NCBI GenBank assembly: GCA_003566875.1
Contig: PXBQ01000191.1
Location: forward strand, 1-11,655
Direction of reading: 5' to 3'
Length of the DNA: 11,655 nt
Origin: Spirochaetaceae bacterium
GTDB lineage: Bacteria > Spirochaetota > Spirochaetia > DSM-27196 > PXBQ01
Part shown: positions 1 through 8,065 of the stretch, one piece after another
How positions within the stretch are numbered: the stretch's first letter is position 1
How the letters are laid out: each line of letters opens with the position of its first letter
Notes under the pieces: generated by a model
Database searches by the model: none
What the model was told of the DNA's origin: nothing
The model's input: the letters and a program-made list of their open reading frames with translations, nothing else
Made by a program: the position numbers and the translations under genes

Positions 1-1
1 C

Positions 2-1129
2 GGCGTGGGGAAATCGTTGGTTGCGACGAACCTCGCCATCGCATTGGGGCAAGCGGGAAAACGAGTCGTTCTCGCCGATTTGGATCTCGGAGGGTCGAAC
101 TTGCATCTGATGCTCGGATTGAATTTATCCGGAGCCGGCATCGGAAGCTTCATTACGTCCGAAAAAAAAGTGTTCGCCGACATCGTCGTCGAGACCGAGT
201 ATGAGAACGTTTCGTTCATCGCGGGCGACAACGAGATACCCGGTATCGCGAACCTTACGACGTCGCAGAAGCGGATGTTGATCAGCCGGCTTCGTGCTCT
301 CGACACCGAGTATCTGATTCTCGACCTTGGTGCCGGAAGCAGCTTCAACGTTATGGATTTTTTTCTGATGTCGGGGCGCGGTTTGATTGTCACTTCGCCG
401 ACTCCTACCGCCACGGTAAATGCGTACGTGTTTCTGAAGAATGTCATGTTTCGTATTCTCAACAACTCGTTCAAGAAAAAGAGCGCCGCGGCGGCGTATC
501 TCGAGTCGCTCCGGAAAGACGGTTCGCCGGAGCTTCAGCGTGTGTACATCCCCGCGGTGATCGAGAAGGTCAAGAAGATTGACCCCGAGAGCCACGCGGC
601 GTACATCGCGAACGCGAGCCGGTTTGTTCCTCGTCTCGTCATGAACATGGTCGAAGACCCCAGAGATGCCGACAAGGCCAACCGTCTGCGGCGATCGTGC
701 CAACAGTATCTCGGAATTGACCTCGAGTATTACGGCGTGATCTACCGCGACGATCTCCAGGATATCGCGCTGGGCTCGAAGCTTCCGATTATCGTCTACA
801 AACCGAACTCGGTGCTCGCTCAAGGGATTTACCGAATCGCCGACAAGATGATCGAAGACAACACGCTGGGCGAACAGTCCGACGGAGACAGCCCGTTGGA
901 GTACGACGTAATCGACGAGAGTTACGAGGAAGCCGGTATGCAGGCTGCGGCCGACTTCGAGGCCAAGATGGAGTACGTCGAGGAGCTGCTCCATACCGGG
1001 GCCCTTTCCACGGGCGACCTCGTCGAGACCGTGAAGTCACAACAGATCGAAATCCAGCACCTAAAAAAGGAAAACGCGCTGTTGAAGTCCAAGATCGTCA
1101 AGGCGATCGGACGAGGCGTACGGATTTAG
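2..1129 (+). CDS. MinD/ParA-like P-loop ATPase (FlhG/YlxH type), 5'-truncated by window edge
   Basis: The window opens inside the Walker A loop: the first codons read G-V-G-K-S, so the usual preceding K-G and the N-terminal strand lie upstream and the GTG at 5 is not the start. About 375 residues are visible. The deviant Walker/switch segment LADLDLGGSN lies at fragment residues 24-33, and a Walker B-like LILDLGAG at 105-112. The pattern DLGAG, DFFLMSG, then SPTPTATVNAY is typical of COG0455/FlhG-like MinD proteins, which bind ATP and the inner membrane face and help position flagella or other polar structures. After the ATPase fold comes an acidic linker (about 285-330) and a C-terminal heptad-like helix (QQIEIQHLKKENALLKSKI), longer than in classical FlhG. 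The stop lies one base before the next ATG, so the two genes are almost certainly co-translated. ATPase family is confident; a specific flagellar role is inference. Confidence 0.88.
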   Translation, partial: GVGKSLVATNLAIALGQAGKRVVLADLDLGGSNLHLMLGLNLSGAGIGSFITSEKKVFADIVVETEYENVSFIAGDNEIPGIANLTTSQKRMLISRLRALDTEYLILDLGAGSSFNVMDFFLMSGRGLIVTSPTPTATVNAYVFLKNVMFRILNNSFKKKSAAAAYLESLRKDGSPELQRVYIPAVIEKVKKIDPESHAAYIANASRFVPRLVMNMVEDPRDADKANRLRRSCQQYLGIDLEYYGVIYRDDLQDIALGSKLPIIVYKPNSVLAQGIYRIADKMIEDNTLGEQSDGDSPLEYDVIDESYEEAGMQAAADFEAKMEYVEELLHTGALSTGDLVETVKSQQIEIQHLKKENALLKSKIVKAIGRGVRI

Positions 1130-1130
1130 A

Positions 1131-4055
1131 ATGGCTGTACACGGTACGTTTTCGGTCGAGATCGATGTCTCCGGCATGAAGGCCGACCTCGTTATCAAGT
1201 CGTCGCCCGACGCGCCCGAGATAACCGTCGAGGCGGTCGGGAAGGAACTCGAGCGTAAAGGGGTGCGCTCCGCTCGCTCGGCGGCCGATATCGGCGAGGT
1301 GCTCGCGCGTGCCGCGACCGATGGCGCCGATAGACTCACCGTGTGCGAAGGCGTACCGCCTGAGAACGGGCGGTCGGAGTCCGTCGAGTGGGAGGACATC
1401 GCGGTCCCACCCGATTTTGCCGATGTCGCAGAGCAGATACTCTCGGCGGCGCAGGTCCCCACATTCTCGATCGAGAAGAAAAAGAAGATCACCGAGAAGA
1501 AGCCGGTAACGACAAAGTCGCGTATACCGTTCGTGAAGCCGAAGACCGAAATGGTCGACGTCGTACGGACCGAAAACGTGCGCGAGTCCGTCTACGTCGA
1601 CCCTTCTGTACAAAAAACGGGGTTTGCCGACGAAGGTGCGGTGATCGGTACGATCCTGCCGTACTCACCCGGAAAACCCGGGAAAAACGTGTACGGCTCT
1701 GCGGTTCAACCTGTGCCACCCGCCGATCCACATTTTCACCTGGGCCCGGGCATCAAAAAAAACGGGCGTGACCTCGTCTCGGTGTACGCCGGGTTCATCC
1801 GCATTGGGCGGAACTGGGCCGACATCGTCCCGTACTCGAGGCACGACTGGAGGATCATCGTCTCTCCCGACAAGGCGTCGTGTTCGCTCGCGATCGAACA
1901 CGGCCACGAGGACGCCCCGGTCCCCGACACGGCCGAAGTAATCGACGCTGCCCGTGCAGCGGGGTGCCCGATCGAGTCGCTGCTCGAGGAAGACAGTATC
2001 GCGACGGTTATCCGCGACGCTATCGGCGCCGGGCGAACCGAGCACATCCCGATCTCGAAAAACCAGGACTCGGTGATCGAGCTGGAGATCGGCGACGATC
2101 GATTAACCGCCGTGCTCAATCTGCGGAAAGGCCGTGGCACCGGCCGACATCTGCTCCTGAAGGAGATCGGTGCAGCGATCCGTGGAGCCGGCCTCAGGAA
2201 CCTCGACAACGACAGAATCAAAGAGGATATCACGACGTTCTATGCGAGCGCGGAGACCGAGCTTGTCGGGTATGTTCTCGCGGAAGGCACGCCGCCTACG
2301 CGCGGAACCGATCAGTCGATCGAGTACACCGTTCGGTTCCTCGACGCCGAGCGCACCGAGCAGCATCTCGCGTCGGTCGCGAGTCGCGGTGATCTTCTCC
2401 GCGAGATGACGTCGCTTCCCGTCTTTCCGTTTGACGCGGTGGAACGAGTCGCGTTTGTCGAACAAGATCAGCGCGTCGCCGAGATCACTCCGGCGACCGT
2501 CGGCTCACCCGGTGTCGACGTGTACGGAGCGGTGATCCCGGGGATCGGTGGGCAGGAGCTGCCGTTACAACTGTTCGAGGACATCGAGCGAACACAGAAC
2601 TTACTCGTGTCGCGTAGAAAAGGCGTGCTCGACCTCGGGACCGTTGACGACCGGATTGCGCTTCGCGTACGCCCGCACGAGGACGCGTGTGTCAACATCG
2701 TGATAGCCGAAGACAGAATGACCGCGTACATTCGGATCACGAAGGACGAGGGCGGCGGCCGTCCGCTCTCGATGGATGCGGTCCGCGCGGAAATCGAGAA
2801 GAGCGGCGTCACGTACGGCATACGCGATGATATTCTCGAGTCTGCACTCGAACAGGCCCGTGACGATGGGGAGGTCAACGGCGTGCCGTTTGCTTTCGGC
2901 GAGCCGGCCGTCGGTGGGGACGGCCGGAAGTTTCGGTGGTGCATCGCGTACGCGCCCGGTCGGAACGTCACGATTCGCCCCGATGGAACCGCCGACTACA
3001 AGAACGCACCGCGGTTCACGACCGTGCGCGAGGGCACCGAGATCGCCGAGCTTCTGCCGTCGACGGGCGAGCCGATTCCCGGCACCGATGTCTCGGGTCG
3101 TGCGATTCCCGCGCCCGAAACGCCCGACGATACGATCGAGGCGGCGAACCACGTTGAGCCCCGCGACGAAGACGATGGGCGTCGCGTGTTTATCGCCGAG
3201 TGCGACGGCGAGCTCGCGTTCAACGGCAAGCGGATGGAGATTCGCCCGGGGCACGCGGTCGCGGGGAACGTCGGCGCCGCGACCGGCAACATCCGTTTCC
3301 CCGGGTCGGTTTCGGTCGCCGGGGCGGTCGAGTCGGGGTACTTCATCGTATCGGGCGGCGAAGTCCGGATCTCGGACACGATCGAGGCGGCTCTCGTCTC
3401 GGCTGAGCTCGATATCGCGATCGCCGGCGGAATCCAGGGTGGCGGCAAAGCCGTGGTACGCACCAAACGTGGTGTCGTCGCGACGTTCATCGAGCAGGCG
3501 ACAGTGCTTGCGGTCGCAGACGTGATGGTCAAGAATACCATTCTCAGGTGCGCGATCAAGTGCAATGGTCGCGTTGTTGTCGCGGGTGATCGAGGCGGGA
3601 TCGTCGGCGGGACGGTCCGTGCGAGGCGCGGCCTCGACGTTGCGAGCCTCGGGAACAGCGCGGGGGTCAAGACGACGATCTCCTTTGGACAAGATTACCT
3701 GATTGCCGACAGAATCGAAAGCGAGCAGAAAGAGATCGAAAAACTGAAAGGCGAGATCGTCTCGATCGATGCGGCGTTGGGCAGGGCAGGTTCCGACGTC
3801 AAATCGTTCTCGGAACTCAAGACTCGGAAGGTCAAGGCGATGAAAATGATGGAGAAGCGAGGTTCGCGCGTGTTTCTCCTGAGAGAAAAGTTTGAGCAGC
3901 ACTTCGCTTCGGAGGTCAAAATCCGTGGCACTTTGTACCCCGGGGTCGTCATCGAGAGCCATGGGCGGTATTATGAAGCAGCCTCGCCGAAGAAAAAGAT
4001 CGAGATCGTGTTCGACGAGCAGACGGGTCGGTTAATAGATCGGCCGCTCGCATAA
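1131..4055 (+). CDS. Large FapA/DUF342-family protein with repeated N-terminal modules
   Basis: 974 residues, well above the roughly 450-650 I expect for this family. Residues about 700-860 form the DUF342 core: Gly-rich strands such as GNIRFPGSVSVAGAVESGY, IAGGIQGGGKAVV and GGIVGGTVRARRG, likely a right-handed beta-helix. A coiled-coil arm follows (about 862-930, EQKEIEKLKGEI), then a short beta tail. The N-terminal two thirds repeat the family's front domain. Strand-helix units begin near residues 7, 243, 316 and 521; G-x-P loops lie near 74, 385 and 590; and PGxxVxG signatures sit at about 183-189, 460-466 and 650-656. The ATG is supported because the first module begins a few residues in. 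There is no signal peptide or membrane segment, so it is cytoplasmic. In Vibrio, FapA affects polar flagellar assembly, but a role here is only suggested by the adjacent MinD-like ATPase. Confidence 0.88.
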   Translation: MAVHGTFSVEIDVSGMKADLVIKSSPDAPEITVEAVGKELERKGVRSARSAADIGEVLARAATDGADRLTVCEGVPPENGRSESVEWEDIAVPPDFADVAEQILSAAQVPTFSIEKKKKITEKKPVTTKSRIPFVKPKTEMVDVVRTENVRESVYVDPSVQKTGFADEGAVIGTILPYSPGKPGKNVYGSAVQPVPPADPHFHLGPGIKKNGRDLVSVYAGFIRIGRNWADIVPYSRHDWRIIVSPDKASCSLAIEHGHEDAPVPDTAEVIDAARAAGCPIESLLEEDSIATVIRDAIGAGRTEHIPISKNQDSVIELEIGDDRLTAVLNLRKGRGTGRHLLLKEIGAAIRGAGLRNLDNDRIKEDITTFYASAETELVGYVLAEGTPPTRGTDQSIEYTVRFLDAERTEQHLASVASRGDLLREMTSLPVFPFDAVERVAFVEQDQRVAEITPATVGSPGVDVYGAVIPGIGGQELPLQLFEDIERTQNLLVSRRKGVLDLGTVDDRIALRVRPHEDACVNIVIAEDRMTAYIRITKDEGGGRPLSMDAVRAEIEKSGVTYGIRDDILESALEQARDDGEVNGVPFAFGEPAVGGDGRKFRWCIAYAPGRNVTIRPDGTADYKNAPRFTTVREGTEIAELLPSTGEPIPGTDVSGRAIPAPETPDDTIEAANHVEPRDEDDGRRVFIAECDGELAFNGKRMEIRPGHAVAGNVGAATGNIRFPGSVSVAGAVESGYFIVSGGEVRISDTIEAALVSAELDIAIAGGIQGGGKAVVRTKRGVVATFIEQATVLAVADVMVKNTILRCAIKCNGRVVVAGDRGGIVGGTVRARRGLDVASLGNSAGVKTTISFGQDYLIADRIESEQKEIEKLKGEIVSIDAALGRAGSDVKSFSELKTRKVKAMKMMEKRGSRVFLLREKFEQHFASEVKIRGTLYPGVVIESHGRYYEAASPKKKIEIVFDEQTGRLIDRPLA

Positions 4056-4070
4056 TACGGCCTCTTGAAT

Positions 4071-4076
4071 GAGGAG
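4071..4076 (+). promoter_or_regulatory. Ribosome binding site deciding the lgt start
   Basis: GAGGAG sits 6 bases before a GTG at 4083. The upstream in-frame TTG at 4065 has no Shine-Dalgarno and would place this motif inside the coding region, so the GTG is preferred. Confidence 0.7.
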
Positions 4077-4082
4077 TCATAC

Positions 4083-5096
4083 GTGTTATACATAGAGTAT
4101 CCCAGCTGGATTTCACCGTTCGTGTTGCCGGGCCTCCCGATCCGGTGGTACGGCCTGATGTACCTCGCCGCATTTGCCACCACGTACTTCTTGTTTGTTC
4201 GTCAGATCAAGGAAAAAAAAGTCCCGACCGATCCGGATTCGGTTCTGAATTTGTTTTTCTGGGCGATTGTCGGACTGCTGATCGGCGCGCGTGTTTTCTC
4301 GGCTCTTGTGTACGAACCCAGCGGGCGATTCCTCTCGCGTCCGTGGCTGATATTCTGGCCGTTCGACGAGAACATGACGTTCACTGGACTCCAGGGAATG
4401 AGCTACCATGGGGGGTTTCTCGGGGCGCTGATCGCCGTGGTCGTGTACACCCGAGTGAAGAAGATCGATACGTTGGCATGGGGCGATATGCTCGCCACGG
4501 GTATTCCGCTGGGCTTCACGTTCGGCCGACTCGGGAATTTCATCAACGGCGAGCTATACGGCCGTGTCACGACCGCGCCGTGGGGAATGATATTCCCGAA
4601 CGCGCGACGCCTCCCGACATCGGAGCCGTGGGTTGTCGAGATCGCCGAAACCGTCGGGATCGCGATCGCAGCCAACCAACAGAGTGTCAACTTGCCACGA
4701 CACCCGTCGCAGCTCTATCAGGCGTTTCTCGAGGGAATCCTGCTCTGGGCTGTAATGTGGTTCATTTTTCGCAAACGATCTCCGTTCCGGGGGTTCATGA
4801 TCTCGGTGTATATCATGGGTTACGGGATCGCGCGATTCATCGGCGAGTACTTCCGCGAACCCGACGCCGGCCTCGGGTTTCGGATAACCCTGAGTTCGAC
4901 TCCGAATCCGCCCGCGCTCTTCGTCTCGCCGTGGAACTTCACAACCGGGCAGATTCTGTCCTTCTTAATGATCGTCGGGGGCATCGTCTGTCTCTTCTTG
5001 TTTCGACTGTACGACCGACGGAGCCCGGCGGTCGAGACGTTTACGCCGGTCCCGCCGCCGAAAAAGAAGCGACGACGGAAAAACCTCAAGCGTTAA
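4083..5096 (+). CDS. lgt: Prolipoprotein diacylglyceryl transferase
   Basis: Integral inner-membrane enzyme that transfers diacylglyceryl from phosphatidylglycerol to the lipobox cysteine of prolipoproteins, the first step of lipoprotein maturation. From the GTG start it is 337 residues. Family landmarks are in order: LPIRWYGLMYL near the N-terminus; YHGG with the conserved His at 109; the signature GRLGNFINGELYGR at 148-161; RHPSQLYQA at 206-214; and GYGIARFIGEYFRE at 246-259 with the conserved Arg and Glu. Several hydrophobic segments fit the seven-helix fold. It is longer than E. coli Lgt (about 291), with extra residues before the HGG motif and a basic C-terminal tail (PPPKKKRRRKNLKR). 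It starts 27 bases after the FapA-family gene and is probably in the same transcript. Its last 132 bases are antisense to the 3' end of lnt. The TTG at 4065 is the alternative start. Confidence 0.96.
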   Translation: MLYIEYPSWISPFVLPGLPIRWYGLMYLAAFATTYFLFVRQIKEKKVPTDPDSVLNLFFWAIVGLLIGARVFSALVYEPSGRFLSRPWLIFWPFDENMTFTGLQGMSYHGGFLGALIAVVVYTRVKKIDTLAWGDMLATGIPLGFTFGRLGNFINGELYGRVTTAPWGMIFPNARRLPTSEPWVVEIAETVGIAIAANQQSVNLPRHPSQLYQAFLEGILLWAVMWFIFRKRSPFRGFMISVYIMGYGIARFIGEYFREPDAGLGFRITLSSTPNPPALFVSPWNFTTGQILSFLMIVGGIVCLFLFRLYDRRSPAVETFTPVPPPKKKRRRKNLKR

Positions 5097-7121
5097 CACC
5101 GATGCGCCGTACATGAGCGCGAGCGCGATCAGCATCGCGCGGGGAAACCAGTCTCCGAACCGGGTGTAGATCGTCGTGTGCGGCGCGTGGATCGGCACAT
5201 CGACGACGAGCGACGCCTCGACGAAGTACGGAAGTCTCTCGTGAACACGACCGAAGCGGTCAACGCGAGCGGTGAGCCCGGAGGCGGTCGAACGGATCAG
5301 CGGTCTTCGGTTCTCGACCGCGCGGAACAATCCCGCTACGAAGTGTTGCTTCGCCTGTACCTCATCGAGCGACCAGTAGTCGTTAGAGATATTGACGATG
5401 ACCTCGGCCCCTTCGAGGACGAATCGGCGCACCTCGTCGGGGAACACGTCCTCAAAACAGATCGGGGTCGAGAACGCGAATTTCGGATGGCGGAACACCG
5501 TGCGCTCGCTGCCTTCCTCCCAGAAACTCACGTCGAACTCGAGCAAAAGCTCGTACAGCCACGGGAAGGTGCTCTCGTACGGAAAGTGCTCGGTAAACGG
5601 GACAAGCCGGATCTTGTGGTACGTCTCGACGCGTTCTCCCGTTCCGGAGAACAAAACCGCCGCGTTGTAGTTCAGACGTTCGATCTCCGACCCGTCTTCG
5701 TCAAAGACGACCTTGTAGTCGTCGTTGCCGGTGAGCAGCCACGTGCCGATGCTACGTTGGTACGAAAGAAAGTCGCGGACCAGGCGCGCGAGGTACACGC
5801 GTGTCGGGTCCTCTTGGCTCCATCGCCGTATGTTCGGGACAAACGCCGTTTCCGACCACACGACGATATCGGGATTGTGCTGGAGACTCTCGTTCGTGAG
5901 TCTGCGCAGAGTCGCGAACGTGTGCGCGTACTCGTGCTTGCGCGGGTCCGAGTTCTGCTGTATCAGAGCCGCGCGGATCGTCCGGTCGGGTGTCTCAGGG
6001 TGCAGGTCGTCAGCAGCGAGTGCGAGCGCTCCCGACGCAGCGACGACCGCGACGACCGCGGCAACCGCGTACTGAAGCCCGAACCGCTCGAGCCCCCCGG
6101 GGCGCCTGACGGCGGTCACGAGCCGTGCAAGCGCGACGTTTACGAGGACGACCACGAACGTGACGCCCCAGACGCCGGTAATCGACGCGAGCTGGACAAC
6201 CGGAAGGTTCGCGTACTGTGAGTGCGCTATCAGGCTCCACGGATACCCGAGAAAACCCGACGAACGCGCGTACTCGAATGCGGTAAACGCCACCGGCCAA
6301 AGCATCGTGCGCCCTATCTTCACTCGGTGAAGGAGGTAGACGAGGATCGGGAAGAAGATCGCGTACTGGACAAGGTGAATCAAAACGGCGACCTGGAGCG
6401 ATACCAGACTGAAAGTACCAAGCCAGTAGTTCGTGAAAATCGTCGTGAACACACCGTACACGATCCCGTAGGTGATCGCGCGAGCGGGGCTCTCGCGCTC
6501 GACGACCAGAATCAGCGGTACTAACGCCACCCAGCCGAGCAGTGCAAAGCCGTCAAGCGAAGCGGCCGACGGTTGGGCGAGTGCAGACAGCACGGCCGAG
6601 AGAAGAACCGGTAGGAGCGACCACGGTCGGGCAGGATGCAGGACGGACTTGATGCCGCGAATCCGCGGCGAGATACGCCGCGCGCGGAGCACAAAAAACG
6701 CTGCTGTGTTCACGATCAGAAACGGCGAGAATCGAATCCACGCGACCGCGCGTTCGGTCTCGGTGTCGAGCGCGAGCCGCAGACTTCCCCCGCTTTCGAT
6801 AAACCTCTGAACGTAATCCATATTCGCGTTTAGCGCGAAGAGGTACACAAAGATAAAAACGACGAGCGTCGCGCTCAACAAGAGCTCCGGAATGAAAAAA
6901 AAGCGCCGAAGCGACCGGCGGTGGTAGTGGCCACGTGAGAACACGAGGACTGCACCCCACGCGTAATGAGCGAGAAGAAGGATGAGGTACGGGAGATCGC
7001 CGAGCCCGATTGAGTCCGCACCGAGAGGTCCAAAAAACGAAACGATCAGCGCGGCGAATGCCGCGAGCAGGTATACGGCGCCGACCGCGCGTCCGGTGCG
7101 GGCTATAGGCAATCGGATCAT
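4965..7121 (-). CDS. lnt: Apolipoprotein N-acyltransferase with extra N-terminal membrane domain
   Basis: Inner-membrane enzyme that N-acylates the diacylglyceryl-cysteine of apolipoproteins, the last step of lipoprotein maturation. The C-terminal nitrilase-like domain has the full catalytic triad: Glu424 (VVWSETAF), Lys503 (YHKIRLVPFTEHFPYE) and Cys555 (TPICFEDVF). These correspond to E267/K335/C387 of E. coli, an offset of about 160. At 718 residues it exceeds the usual ~510, and the excess lies before the normal first membrane helices (canonical start near residue 180, ALAQPSAASLDGFALLGW). The extension has about four hydrophobic segments (roughly 14-31, 42-60, 72-95, 133-148). Its ATG overlaps the stop of the COG0523 gene by 4 bases, which supports this start and implies translational coupling, since no Shine-Dalgarno is visible. 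The last 43 codons, a charged tail after the final helix, are antisense to lgt. Confidence 0.95.
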   Translation of the reverse strand: MIRLPIARTGRAVGAVYLLAAFAALIVSFFGPLGADSIGLGDLPYLILLLAHYAWGAVLVFSRGHYHRRSLRRFFFIPELLLSATLVVFIFVYLFALNANMDYVQRFIESGGSLRLALDTETERAVAWIRFSPFLIVNTAAFFVLRARRISPRIRGIKSVLHPARPWSLLPVLLSAVLSALAQPSAASLDGFALLGWVALVPLILVVERESPARAITYGIVYGVFTTIFTNYWLGTFSLVSLQVAVLIHLVQYAIFFPILVYLLHRVKIGRTMLWPVAFTAFEYARSSGFLGYPWSLIAHSQYANLPVVQLASITGVWGVTFVVVLVNVALARLVTAVRRPGGLERFGLQYAVAAVVAVVAASGALALAADDLHPETPDRTIRAALIQQNSDPRKHEYAHTFATLRRLTNESLQHNPDIVVWSETAFVPNIRRWSQEDPTRVYLARLVRDFLSYQRSIGTWLLTGNDDYKVVFDEDGSEIERLNYNAAVLFSGTGERVETYHKIRLVPFTEHFPYESTFPWLYELLLEFDVSFWEEGSERTVFRHPKFAFSTPICFEDVFPDEVRRFVLEGAEVIVNISNDYWSLDEVQAKQHFVAGLFRAVENRRPLIRSTASGLTARVDRFGRVHERLPYFVEASLVVDVPIHAPHTTIYTRFGDWFPRAMLIALALMYGASVLTLEVFPSSLLFRRRDRRKRLDRRAPSVVQSKQEETDDAPDDH

Positions 7122-8065
7122 GGAGTCATAGTAATCGGCAAACTCGCGGCCATCAACCGTTTGGTAAGTTCATCGGGATCAAAGTTGCGTCCGATGAACA
7201 ACCCGGCGCTTCGGCGCTGCTCGTCTGCGTCCCACGGTTTCCGTTTGAGCTCCCGGCGCGATCCGACGTACTGAAAGATGTGCTTGAATTCGCGCCACGC
7301 GCCGTCGGGCACGGCGAAGTACCCTTTCGCGCGGAAGACCCTGCCGGAAAACTCCCGGAACACTTCGTCAAACACCGCGTTTTCGAAACAACGGTTCTCT
7401 GAGAAAAAGACCGACACGACGTCGTCGGCGTGGGGTTCGGCGTGTTTCGTCGCATCGTATTCGTCGGCACCGCGCGAGCGTCCCGACTCGAGCAGCAGCC
7501 CGAGAGGGACATCGCCGTCGAGGCGCACGATCTCCGCGCGGTGCGTCGTGTCGCGAATGTGAGCGACGACCGCGTCGATCGTGTCGGGCGTCGCGTCCGC
7601 CGTCTTTGTCAACAGGACAAAATCCGCGTAGTTCAGTTGGCTACTCACGATGTACCAGTGCGCCTCTGTTTCGAGAAAATTCTCGACGTCGACCAGACAC
7701 AGGATCGAGTCAAACGATACACGCCCTTCGGCGGAGTTCTCGATGAACGTTTGCGCAATCCGGACCGGATCGGACAGCCCCGACGCTTCGACGAGAATGT
7801 GTTCGATGCGGTTCGACTCGTCGAGCAGCGCCTCGACCGCTTTGATCAGATCGGTCCGCACGACGCAGCACATACACCCGTTTGAGAGTTCGAGGATCGC
7901 GTCCTCGTCGGCCTCGATGATCTCGCTCTCGAGAGCCACGTCGCCGAACTCGTTGACGATGATGCCGTACCGGACGCGTGGGTTTTCGGCGATTATGCGA
8001 TTGATGAAAGTGCTCTTGCCGGCGCCAAGGAAGCCCGTGACGAGCGTGATCGGAATCGGGCTCAC
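7118..8065 (-). CDS. COG0523 (CobW/YjiA family) GTPase, putative metallochaperone
   Basis: Cytoplasmic G3E-family P-loop GTPase of 315 residues. Members insert or traffic metals (cobalt, zinc, nickel or iron). Walker A GFLGAGKST is at residues 11-19. The hallmark metal motif CMCC is at 64-67 in ELSNGCMCCVV. The switch-region motif VEASGLSDP is at 92-100. The C-terminal CobW domain is recognisable from GRVFRAKGYFAVPDG onward. There is no His-rich metal loop, which argues against an HypB-like storage role. The position of the guanine-specificity motif NKxD reads T-K-T-A (153-156), so both the Asn and the Asp are replaced. The start is GTG, overlapping the yidD stop by 4 bases (GTGA), with GGAG at 8079-8076 ten bases upstream. 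The family is certain; the metal and client protein cannot be told from the sequence. Confidence 0.93.
   Translation of the reverse strand: MSPIPITLVTGFLGAGKSTFINRIIAENPRVRYGIIVNEFGDVALESEIIEADEDAILELSNGCMCCVVRTDLIKAVEALLDESNRIEHILVEASGLSDPVRIAQTFIENSAEGRVSFDSILCLVDVENFLETEAHWYIVSSQLNYADFVLLTKTADATPDTIDAVVAHIRDTTHRAEIVRLDGDVPLGLLLESGRSRGADEYDATKHAEPHADDVVSVFFSENRCFENAVFDEVFREFSGRVFRAKGYFAVPDGAWREFKHIFQYVGSRRELKRKPWDADEQRRSAGLFIGRNFDPDELTKRLMAASLPITMTP

Noticed and set aside
125..994. Open frame of 289 codons on the minus strand opposite the MinD-like gene
   Set aside because: It is a shadow of the ATPase reading frame, with no ribosome binding site or motif.
2601..3962. Long open frame (453 codons) on the minus strand inside the FapA-family gene
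   Set aside because: It mirrors a well-supported DUF342 gene. Its product is rich in Arg/Asp with no domain or membrane pattern, which is typical of antisense frames in GC-rich DNA.
5178..6221. Open frame of 347 codons on the plus strand opposite lnt
   Set aside because: The Lnt catalytic triad and membrane helices are on the other strand. This frame gives a highly charged, motif-free product.
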